Shown here one piece after another: positions 24,695 to 32,535 of a stretch of 64,000 nt of DNA; positions within the stretch are counted from its first letter, which is position 1, and every line of letters begins with the position of its first letter. The position numbers and the translations under genes were made by a program. This stretch comes from Anaerolineales bacterium (GTDB lineage Bacteria > Chloroflexota > Anaerolineae > Aggregatilineales > J027). The stretch covers positions 1,860,001 through 1,924,000 of the forward strand of contig JACKCI010000001.1 in NCBI GenBank assembly GCA_020634155.1, given 5' to 3'. Below the pieces are notes generated by a model that was not told the origin of the DNA, did not search any database, and worked only from the letters and a program-made list of their open reading frames with translations.

Positions 24695-26148
24695 AAGGTC
24701 GCCCCCTGCCCGACCTCACTCTCCACCCAAATGCGCCCGCTATGGGCTTGGATAATCTCGTAGACAATCGCTAGGCCAAGGCCTGTTCCGGCCCGCTTGG
24801 CACGGCTTTTATCAACCTGATAGAAGCGCTCAAAGATACGCGGCAAATCCGCTTGGGGAATACCCTCGCCTGTATCTTGAATCTTGACCAAAACGCCTTT
24901 CTCATCCAACCCTGCGCTAATCGAGACCGTGCCAGCCGACGGGGTGTGCTTGATGGCATTATCCACCAAGTTGGTGAAGACCTGCGCCAAGCGGTCACCA
25001 TCCCCCGCGATACGCGGTAAAGATGGGATACGCCATTGTAAATCGACCTGTTGTTGTTGGGCCTTGATGGTCAGACTTTCGGCAACCGATTGCAGAATAT
25101 CATCCAAATGCACCGCTTGACGCATCATGTCAAGGCGTCCAGCTTGAATACGGGCAAGGTCAAGCAAGTCAGTCACCATACGCCCCATGCGTCCCGCCTC
25201 GCTTTGGATAATACCCGCCGCATGACGCGCCGCCCCAGCATCCGCCACCCCTTCGGCAATCGCTTGGGCAAAACCTTGGATACTGGTTAAGGGCGTGCGA
25301 AGGTCATGCGAGACGTTGGCGAGGAAATCACGCTGGGCCTGTTGCGCCAACTCGACACGAGCCGCCATGTCGTTAAAGGTATGGGCCACCACTTGGGTCT
25401 CATAAGGGCCGCTGGTCGGGACACGGGTGGAGTAATCTCCATCAGCGAGTCGTTTAGCTCCCTGCGTAATCTGTTGCAAGGGCCGCGCCATCCACCGCAC
25501 CAACACCAGTGAGGCAATCAAGGCAAAGACCATGCCAATAATAACCGCCTGAACAAGGGCGAACAGTAAGCCGCTGCCTTGGTACTCATCGAAAACACGT
25601 CGTAGCGTCTGTTCAGGGAGAGGGTCAGCCACCAATAGCCCCACCCGTCGGGCGTCAATGGTTTCGCCGCAGACGTTTTGGGCCGCCCGCCGAATAGATA
25701 CCGCCGAAAACTCGATGATTTGCTCGGCAAAGACCCATTCCTGCTGGGTGTCAGGGTCGGTAAACTGGCCCTTGGCGAAATTGGTGAGGCGGTTCGCTAA
25801 GAAGGGTTCACGGCTAATCACTCCCTTCAAGTTGCGCGGATAGGGGCCATCGGTATCCCATAGCACACAATCATCACCTTGAATAAGCAAAATCCGCACC
25901 CCGCGCTCATCGGCTTGGGTATTAAGATAGGCAGCGCGTTGCCCAAACTGGGTATCGTTGGTAGCTTCACCTAGGCGGAGCAGGGGTTGCATAATTTCCA
26001 CCAATTCAGCAGAAAGGTCAACCGCTTGGCTATCGGTGTTAATTGGCCGTGAGCGCAAAACCAGCAGCAACGCAATCCACATGATGCCCAGAGCCAATAC
26101 CAAGACGATGGCAAAGGCCAGCAATAAGCGGATATTGAGCCGATTCAC
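24631..26148 (-). CDS. Membrane sensor histidine kinase (orphan)
   Basis: The 505-residue kinase has a first membrane helix at 8-30, an extracytoplasmic sensor of ~150 residues, a second helix near 185-210, a HAMP linker (ARPLQQITQGAKRLADGDY), a phospho-accepting His in DFLANVSHDLRTPLTS, and an ATP-binding domain with N-box (LVDNAIKH), DTGEGIP and GTGLGLAIV. It autophosphorylates and passes phosphate to a response regulator; none is adjacent. GTG 26148 overlaps the TGA of the small upstream gene by 4 bases, so the two are coupled. The 3' end is antisense to the end of the E1-cluster small gene. Confidence 0.94.
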   Translation of the reverse strand: MNRLNIRLLLAFAIVLVLALGIMWIALLLVLRSRPINTDSQAVDLSAELVEIMQPLLRLGEATNDTQFGQRAAYLNTQADERGVRILLIQGDDCVLWDTDGPYPRNLKGVISREPFLANRLTNFAKGQFTDPDTQQEWVFAEQIIEFSAVSIRRAAQNVCGETIDARRVGLLVADPLPEQTLRRVFDEYQGSGLLFALVQAVIIGMVFALIASLVLVRWMARPLQQITQGAKRLADGDYSTRVPTSGPYETQVVAHTFNDMAARVELAQQAQRDFLANVSHDLRTPLTSIQGFAQAIAEGVADAGAARHAAGIIQSEAGRMGRMVTDLLDLARIQAGRLDMMRQAVHLDDILQSVAESLTIKAQQQQVDLQWRIPSLPRIAGDGDRLAQVFTNLVDNAIKHTPSAGTVSISAGLDEKGVLVKIQDTGEGIPQADLPRIFERFYQVDKSRAKRAGTGLGLAIVYEIIQAHSGRIWVESEVGQGATFYVWLPQPAHDVRETVIRRRS

Positions 26149-26381
26149 GACTTTCCTTCCGAAATGGTAATCGACTGAAAAACCAAGGTGAGCTTGCGCG
26201 GATTGCCCTCAGCATCGGCCCCTTGGATAATGACACGATCCACCAAAAGCGGATCCCCTGCTTCTAGGCATAGCTGAAAAAGCTGATCGAGGCTGGTAAA
26301 CGGTTGGGTTGTCTCACTCAACCCCTCGGCATCATCCCATACCCGAAAAACAATATGACCCTGCTCAACCACTAGCGTCAT
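26145..26381 (-). CDS. Small protein coupled to the histidine kinase
   Basis: A 78-residue protein, alpha/beta in pattern, with no signal peptide or Cys. No family recognised. ATG 26381 is chosen because GAGAAGG lies 5 bases upstream; longer starts at 26456 or 26591 run into the divergent propeller gene. The GTGA overlap with the kinase suggests it is made in step with the kinase, perhaps as a modulator. Confidence 0.6.
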   Translation of the reverse strand: MTLVVEQGHIVFRVWDDAEGLSETTQPFTSLDQLFQLCLEAGDPLLVDRVIIQGADAEGNPRKLTLVFQSITISEGKS

Positions 26382-26454
26382 CCTTTCCTTCTCTCTATGC
26401 GCTAAGTGTACCCACATTTGCTTATCTTGTGAACTCACGCTAAGGTTGATAGAC

Positions 26455-29346
26455 ATGATAAACCAAGTGCTGCAATGGTTAATCAGTATTGTGTTGGCCC
26501 TCGAAGGCGGCTTCGGGTATCGCCTCTTGCGGGTGGAGCAACTCGGTGGGCCAGTGCGGGCGGTGGTGCTAGACGGCATCGACAGCCTCAATGCCGAGGG
26601 CGACTCGCTGGTGCGGGTGCCCCTGTTAGGGGCTGATGCTTACCAAGTCACGGAGCGCTTCACCCTACCCTATGGCCCTATCCTCGATCTGTATCGCACC
26701 GAGCAAGCCATCTATGCCTTGACCAATAGCCATCTGATTATCCTCAGCCCTGACGGACGGCAGGTGGTGGAGGTTTTAGCCGGTGGCGGTGAACGCCTAA
26801 CGGTCAGTCCTGATCGGTTGGTAGTGTCCAGCCATGAGGCAGGCGTGCGGGCTTATCCTATTCTAGTTGATGGAAGCCTCGGCCAAGGGTTGCTCATCCC
26901 CACCCCCACCGACACCCAACAAACGGCACTGGTTGATAATAGCCTGCTGGCCTTGGCAGACCACTCGGCGGGCCTTCGTCTAATTCGCTTAACAGGCACA
27001 GGCGCACAAGTTAGCAGCAGCCTATCGGAAGTGTCACCTAGTACGGGCGTCGCCAATTTCTCGCACTGGCTCTATGTCAGCAGCCAACACCGCCTCTATA
27101 TTGTAGATACCGCCATCACACCACGGGTGGTTGGCTATTATGCACCCCTACATGATACCCAAGGGCTGGCGTGGTGGGATGGATGGTTATTGGTAGCAGA
27201 TGGTGCTGATGGCCTCAAGGTCTATAACACCGAACCCTTCATTCAATACCGCAATAGCCAACTCAACACGCCTACTTACCACGTTGCGGTCAATGACAAG
27301 GCCATTGTCACCACCCATCCCAACGGGTTGAGCATCTTCGGGGTCGGTAGCCTGCCCGATGTAACCATGCAGCGTTTTGTGCCGCTGTGGGATACCCCAC
27401 GTGGGTTGAGTCTAAATGGGCAATCAGCATTGGTGGCACTCGGCGTGGGCGGCCTTGGCATTGTGGATATAGCCAGCGGGCATGTCCGCAACTCCTTGAC
27501 CTTCCCCAATAGCAGCGTCCAGCACGCCATCGCCCACCCCGACTATCCGAATCTGCTGTATTTAGCGCTGGAGGATGGTCGCTTGGTAACACTCTATAGC
27601 GACCAGAAATCAGTGATTACCAGCGATTTGCCCGTTGCCGGAACTCCCACCTACCTAGCCATTCAAGACGACACATTGGCCCTTGCCAGTGGTCGGGCGG
27701 GCCTGCAATTCTTCTCTTTGAATCCTGACCCCACCCAACCCCAACTCATCGACACCTTGCCCCCCCATGACCTAGCAACCAGCGGCATCACCTATGTGCA
27801 AGCAAGCGCACAACAGCGCTGGTTGATGCGCGACGGGAATGGTATGCAATGGGTCCAGCTTGACCAGCGTACACTCCGCATTTTGACAACACAACCCGAC
27901 ATCGAGGGCCATACGCTCATCACCCCCAACGGTCAATTGCTGGTCGCCAAGGACAATCAACTCGACAGCTATCGCAACATAGGCGACCAATTTATCGAGG
28001 AGAGTCACTATCGCGCCCCCCTCGCCTATACCGACCTGCAAGCCCGTTTAGGCCAAGTGGTCGCTGCCACTGAGAATGCTGGTATCGTGGTGTTGGATGT
28101 GCAGCACGCTGCCCTCCCCCGTGAACAGCGGTGGATCGACATCGCAGCCCAACGCCTCACCATTCAGGGCGATGATTGGATTGTGTTACAGACAGGCGGC
28201 GGATGGGTGCATCTACGCTTCCCCTTGCTTTTAGCTGACCGTCCAGCGGTGGAGCCAGTTGTAGTTGGGCAGTATCAACCAACGCTAGGCACTCGGCGTT
28301 TGTTACCTATCTTCGCCAAGGCCGCCCTTGATGGCGTAAGGCTCAACAACGTAGACATTTTGCTAGATGCCAATGGCGTCCCCTATCGCCCCGATTCACA
28401 AGTGAGTAATCCTGATGTTGTTGGGATAGCCCTTGCCAGTGACGGCTATCAGGTTTGGTTGATAGGTCATAGTGGGCAACTGTGGCAGCTTGACCCACAA
28501 ACCTTAGCCGTTATCCCGCCGACCCTTGACTTAGCGATACCAGCTTCCAGCATGACAAGCCATGCAGGGCTGCTATGGGTAGGCACGCGCACGGGTGAAC
28601 TCTGGCAAGTGTCTCTCAACGGGCAATTGCAACAGGTGCGGAATGACCTCGGCGGGGCTGTCCTGCAAATCAAAGCCCTCGATGATGGCACATGGCTAGT
28701 AAGTGCCGATAGAGGTGGGCTGTGGTGGCTGAGTAGCGACTTTGCAACACTAGCCCACACCCCGACCTCGGCATTTGCGGCTGATGTAGACACTACAGGG
28801 CAATGGGTCGCGGTGGCAACGGGCGCGTGTGGCCTGCACGTCTTTGACCGTGCGCTCAACCTACAGGCCTATCTACATGCGGAAGTCGTCACCGATGTGC
28901 GCTTTGAAGGCGGTGATATTCTCGCGGCCACCAATGGCATCCCAACGCGCTACGCTTTCAACCCCGACCGTCCACCTCTACCGCCCCCCCAGCCCCACCG
29001 TCTCAACGACATAGCATGGGAGCCGACACCCTGTCTCGATTTACGCTACGAAGTGTGGATTGATGATGTGTTGATGGGGACAACCGAGCAGACCACATGG
29101 CAACCGCCCCAAGGCCGTGATTATCGCTGGCAGGTGGTGGCGATTGACACCCTTGGTAATCGTAGCCGCAGCCCTGAATGGACAGCCTATGCCCCCATCA
29201 CCAATTGGATTGGCGCTCCCCCACCCCTATTGACGACCCTTGCCCCACCCAGTGATAAACGCCCAACCCCGCCTTGGTGGGCCTTGGGCTTGGTCTTGGT
29301 CATGCTCGGCCTATCGGGTTTATGGACATTGATTCGCCGCCGCTGA
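26455..29346 (+). CDS. Large surface-anchored beta-propeller protein
   Basis: The 963-residue protein starts with a hydrophobic segment (VLQWLISIVLALEGG) that may be a signal or anchor. It then carries many repeats of strand pairs of the LVIVD/PQQ-like type (for example LYIVDTAITPRVVGYY, LGIVDIASGHVRNSL), suggesting two or more seven-bladed propellers over residues ~40-830. A fibronectin-III-like part (about 850-925, ending PPQGRDYRWQVVAID) is followed by a C-terminal membrane helix and RRR, so most of the protein should be outside the cell. ATG 26455 has AAGG upstream. It is divergent from the kinase unit; a sensing or adhesion role is only a guess. Confidence 0.75.
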   Translation: MINQVLQWLISIVLALEGGFGYRLLRVEQLGGPVRAVVLDGIDSLNAEGDSLVRVPLLGADAYQVTERFTLPYGPILDLYRTEQAIYALTNSHLIILSPDGRQVVEVLAGGGERLTVSPDRLVVSSHEAGVRAYPILVDGSLGQGLLIPTPTDTQQTALVDNSLLALADHSAGLRLIRLTGTGAQVSSSLSEVSPSTGVANFSHWLYVSSQHRLYIVDTAITPRVVGYYAPLHDTQGLAWWDGWLLVADGADGLKVYNTEPFIQYRNSQLNTPTYHVAVNDKAIVTTHPNGLSIFGVGSLPDVTMQRFVPLWDTPRGLSLNGQSALVALGVGGLGIVDIASGHVRNSLTFPNSSVQHAIAHPDYPNLLYLALEDGRLVTLYSDQKSVITSDLPVAGTPTYLAIQDDTLALASGRAGLQFFSLNPDPTQPQLIDTLPPHDLATSGITYVQASAQQRWLMRDGNGMQWVQLDQRTLRILTTQPDIEGHTLITPNGQLLVAKDNQLDSYRNIGDQFIEESHYRAPLAYTDLQARLGQVVAATENAGIVVLDVQHAALPREQRWIDIAAQRLTIQGDDWIVLQTGGGWVHLRFPLLLADRPAVEPVVVGQYQPTLGTRRLLPIFAKAALDGVRLNNVDILLDANGVPYRPDSQVSNPDVVGIALASDGYQVWLIGHSGQLWQLDPQTLAVIPPTLDLAIPASSMTSHAGLLWVGTRTGELWQVSLNGQLQQVRNDLGGAVLQIKALDDGTWLVSADRGGLWWLSSDFATLAHTPTSAFAADVDTTGQWVAVATGACGLHVFDRALNLQAYLHAEVVTDVRFEGGDILAATNGIPTRYAFNPDRPPLPPPQPHRLNDIAWEPTPCLDLRYEVWIDDVLMGTTEQTTWQPPQGRDYRWQVVAIDTLGNRSRSPEWTAYAPITNWIGAPPPLLTTLAPPSDKRPTPPWWALGLVLVMLGLSGLWTLIRRR

Positions 29347-29404
29347 ATTTCCTACGTGATTCTTGCAAACATTGGGCATACTGTATCGGTGGAGGTAAAT
29401 TAAG

Positions 29405-31276
29405 ATGACGGCAACCTATACCTTTCAAGCTGAAATTCGACAATTACTACATACACTCATTCATTCCCTATACCAAGACCGCGAGATTTTCTTGCGTGAA
29501 CTCATATCCAATGGCTCTGACGCCCTCAACCGTATCCAGTTCGAGACCCTAACCCAACGCGACATCCGCGACGCCGATGCTGAACTGGTTATTCGCATTA
29601 CGGCGGACAGCGAAGCCAATACCCTGACCATCTCTGACACTGGCGTGGGGATGACCCGTGAAGAGGTCATTGACCACCTCGGCACCATCTCCAAGAGTGG
29701 GGTTCGGGCTTTCCTCGAACAGGCCAAAGGTGCTAATGGCAACGTTGCAACCGACATCATCGGGCAATTCGGGGTCGGGTTCTATAGCATCTTCATGGTG
29801 GCGGACAAAGTAGAGGTACATACCCTCTCCTACCTGCCCGATGCCGAACCCGTGCTATGGACATCGACGGGTGAGGAGACTTATGAGATTGACGCAGGTA
29901 CCCGCACCACACGCGGCACCGATGTTATCCTCTATCTCAAAGAGGATGCCCATGAATTTTTAGAGACCTATCGGCTCCAGCAGATTATCAAGACCCATTC
30001 CAACTACGTGGCCTTCCCCATTTTTGTAGGCGACGGAGAAGAACCCGTTAATCAACAGAAAGCCATTTGGCGACGACCTGCCAGTGACGTGAGCGACGAA
30101 GAATACAATGCCTTCTATAAATCGCTAACGCTTGATTTTAAAGACCCCTTGCTGCGGATACACACCACCTCAGACGCACCAACGCAATATTATGCCCTGT
30201 TGTATCTCCCAACCAGCCGCGAACCCAGCATGTTTAGCCCGCGCAAAGAAGCAGGCCTGCAACTCTACGCCCGCAAAATCTTGATCCAAGACTATTGCAC
30301 AGACTTGCTGCCCGACTACCTGAGCTTCGTGCAAGGGGCGGTTGATAGCGAAGACTTGCCGCTGAATGTCTCCCGCGAGACCGTGCAGGCCAACAAGATT
30401 ATGCACGCTCTCAAAAAGGCCATCACAGGCAAGGTCTTGCGCCAACTCAAGGACACCAGCAAGAATGAGCCAGAGGTCTATATTCAGTTCTGGGAGGAGT
30501 TCGGCCCCTTCATCAAGCAAGGGATGATTACCGACCCTGAGAATAAAGAGCGACTGCTGCCCCTCCTACGCTTCCATAGCACCACCCACCCCGATGCACT
30601 CGTTACCTTGGATGAGTACGTGGAGCGTATGCAAGAGGTCAAGGGCCAAGAGGCTATCTACTACGTCTTGGGCGATACCCAAAGCACCGCCGCCCGTAGC
30701 CCACACCTTGAACCCTTCCGCGCACGGGGCATCGAAGTCCTCTACTTCACCGAGACAGTGGACAGCTTCTTGATTAACTCGCTCTTTGAGTACAACGACC
30801 ACCCCCTTAAGAATGTGGATGATGCCGACCTTGACTTAAGCGAAGTTGGGGAGCTACAAGACAACAGCCAAGACGATAGCCCCACCCTCGAAGAAGATGC
30901 GCTGGAAAATGTGCGCGGGCGTTTTGAGCAGGCCTTGGGTGAGCGCGTCAAGGCCGTCCGCATCAGCAAGGTGCTAACAGGTACCACCAGTCCGGCCCGC
31001 TTGGTCTCACCCGAAGGCAGTATCGACCGCCATACCCAGCGTGTCTATCGCATGTTAGACCGTGAGTATGAAGTGCCGCAGAAGATTTTGGAACTCAATC
31101 CCCACCACCCGATTATCTTTAATCTCGGTCAACACTTAGCGGATGGCGGGGAACTGGTGGATACTGCAATCGAGCAAGTTTACGAGAATGCGCTCTTGCT
31201 GGATGGCCTGCATCCCAACCCAGCCGATATGGTTGAGCGTATTCAACGCCTGATGGAACTCGCCCTAGGGCGTTAG
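29405..31276 (+). CDS. htpG: Chaperone HtpG (Hsp90)
   Basis: HtpG is an ATP-dependent chaperone acting on late folding intermediates. The 623-residue length and all three Hsp90 regions match. The N-terminal ATPase shows LIHSLYQDREIFLRELISN-type helix, ISDTGVGM and GQFGVGFYS; the middle domain has VDSEDLPLNVSRE; the C-terminal domain ends in a helical dimerisation part. ATG 29405 follows GGAGGT. The stop lies within the converging solute-binding-protein gene (12-base overlap), centred on a perfect palindrome CGCCCTAGGGCG (31261-31272). Confidence 0.97.
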   Translation: MTATYTFQAEIRQLLHTLIHSLYQDREIFLRELISNGSDALNRIQFETLTQRDIRDADAELVIRITADSEANTLTISDTGVGMTREEVIDHLGTISKSGVRAFLEQAKGANGNVATDIIGQFGVGFYSIFMVADKVEVHTLSYLPDAEPVLWTSTGEETYEIDAGTRTTRGTDVILYLKEDAHEFLETYRLQQIIKTHSNYVAFPIFVGDGEEPVNQQKAIWRRPASDVSDEEYNAFYKSLTLDFKDPLLRIHTTSDAPTQYYALLYLPTSREPSMFSPRKEAGLQLYARKILIQDYCTDLLPDYLSFVQGAVDSEDLPLNVSRETVQANKIMHALKKAITGKVLRQLKDTSKNEPEVYIQFWEEFGPFIKQGMITDPENKERLLPLLRFHSTTHPDALVTLDEYVERMQEVKGQEAIYYVLGDTQSTAARSPHLEPFRARGIEVLYFTETVDSFLINSLFEYNDHPLKNVDDADLDLSEVGELQDNSQDDSPTLEEDALENVRGRFEQALGERVKAVRISKVLTGTTSPARLVSPEGSIDRHTQRVYRMLDREYEVPQKILELNPHHPIIFNLGQHLADGGELVDTAIEQVYENALLLDGLHPNPADMVERIQRLMELALGR

Positions 31277-32458
31277 ACTATCCAAGGCGGCGGCAGTTGC
31301 TTCTAGGGGGTCGCCCCCGTTCAGCACAGCTTCAAAGGCGACTTGCAGGGCGGCTGCCGCTTCATTGGTGGGGCTTTGGATAACCAAGGCCGATGAGGTC
31401 AAAAGGGGCGTCAACGCCTCTACATAGGGGTCATCGAGTACCCGTTGGGCGCGTTGCTGGCTAGGAATGAGTTGCAGGGCATCAGCAATATCGACCAGCT
31501 TATCAGTTGCCATAATCCAACTAATGAAGCGCTGGGCCTCGGCACGCGCTCCCTCATCCTGTGCAATCAGCACCCACACCCAGCCATCAACCAACAAATA
31601 CGGTTGCCCTTGCGGGGTCAAAATTGGGAAGACCGTTAGTTTGGAGTCTAAGCTAGTGCGTTGCTGCCAAAAGCGTTGGGATTCAACCAAGCTTACACTA
31701 TCGGCAGTAATTAAATCCCAGTAATCAGCGGGGTAGGTATATTGCAGCAAAGACGAGTTGAAACCGCCTGCCTCTAAGCCTGTCGCAAAAAAGTCCAAAA
31801 CGGTTCGCACCGCATCCTCATTCAGGGTCGGCAAACCATCAGACCCAACAAAGCTACCCCCTGCTGCCAGATACTCAATCATCAACACATCATTGATAAC
31901 CATACCCGTTTCCGGCTTGGCTGGAAACAAAATCGGCAGGTGAGATTCGAGAATATCTTCAGAAGTAACCGTATCGGCCTCGAATTGCGTTGGGTCATAG
32001 AGCATGTGCTGGAATTCCAGCATATAGGGTAAGCCATACAAAACTTGGTTGTATTGGCCCATCGCCAAAATGTCCTCAGACATGCCCGCGCTGGTGCTGA
32101 TCGGTACCCACCCGTCTATCGGCTCCAATAAACCACTACTAGCGGCACGGGTTAACTCATCACGCCGCATCAGCATTAAATCGGGCATGGCACCGGGGGC
32201 CACCTCGCGGGTTAAATCAAGGCGATGGACAACATTGCCCGTGCTATAGGGGAAATAGCGCAAATCCAAACCATTTTCTTGGGCATATTCACCGAGTATA
32301 TCATCAATTACTGGGCGGGCCGCTGTTGGGTAAAGGGCATCCGGCCACCATATCCGCACGGTTGTGGGGGTTGTCGGGGTGGCAGTGGGGTCTTGGGCTA
32401 ACACCGGAGTGCTGCTCACAACCACAACCACCATACATAGCAACAGCCATTTTCGCAT
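31265..32458 (-). CDS. Extracellular solute-binding protein (family 1, ABC type), orphan
   Basis: The 397-residue exported protein has a signal peptide (MRKW, hydrophobic run, VLAQ), a short Thr/Pro spacer, and a body typical of family 1 sugar/oligosaccharide binding proteins (VRIWWPDALYP, DLMLMRRDEL, YGLPYMLEFQ, RAEAQRFISWIM). No lipobox Cys is seen. No permease or ATPase gene adjoins it, so it either serves a transporter elsewhere or acts as a sensor. ATG 32458 follows AGGAGG. It is divergent from another binding-protein fusion. Confidence 0.85.
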   Translation of the reverse strand: MRKWLLLCMVVVVVSSTPVLAQDPTATPTTPTTVRIWWPDALYPTAARPVIDDILGEYAQENGLDLRYFPYSTGNVVHRLDLTREVAPGAMPDLMLMRRDELTRAASSGLLEPIDGWVPISTSAGMSEDILAMGQYNQVLYGLPYMLEFQHMLYDPTQFEADTVTSEDILESHLPILFPAKPETGMVINDVLMIEYLAAGGSFVGSDGLPTLNEDAVRTVLDFFATGLEAGGFNSSLLQYTYPADYWDLITADSVSLVESQRFWQQRTSLDSKLTVFPILTPQGQPYLLVDGWVWVLIAQDEGARAEAQRFISWIMATDKLVDIADALQLIPSQQRAQRVLDDPYVEALTPLLTSSALVIQSPTNEAAAALQVAFEAVLNGGDPLEATAAALDSLTP

Positions 32459-32510
32459 AAGTCAACCTCCTGACCCATATCATTATGCCGTGTTTGGCAA
32501 TACCAGCCAA

Positions 32511-32519
32511 TGGTATAAT
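32511..32519 (+). promoter_or_regulatory. Extended -10 promoter of the binding-protein/SH3/CARDB gene
   Basis: TGG plus perfect TATAAT (32514-32519). The expected transcript start is near 32526, giving a leader of only about 10 bases that is mostly the ribosome site GAGGTG. Confidence 0.6.
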
Positions 32520-32535
32520 AGCGGCGAGGTGTGCC

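Noticed and set aside
31261..31272. Perfect palindrome CGCCCTAGGGCG as an operator or terminator
   Set aside because: It is formed by the overlapping last codons of htpG and the converging gene; a 12-base palindrome without loop or T-run is weak evidence.
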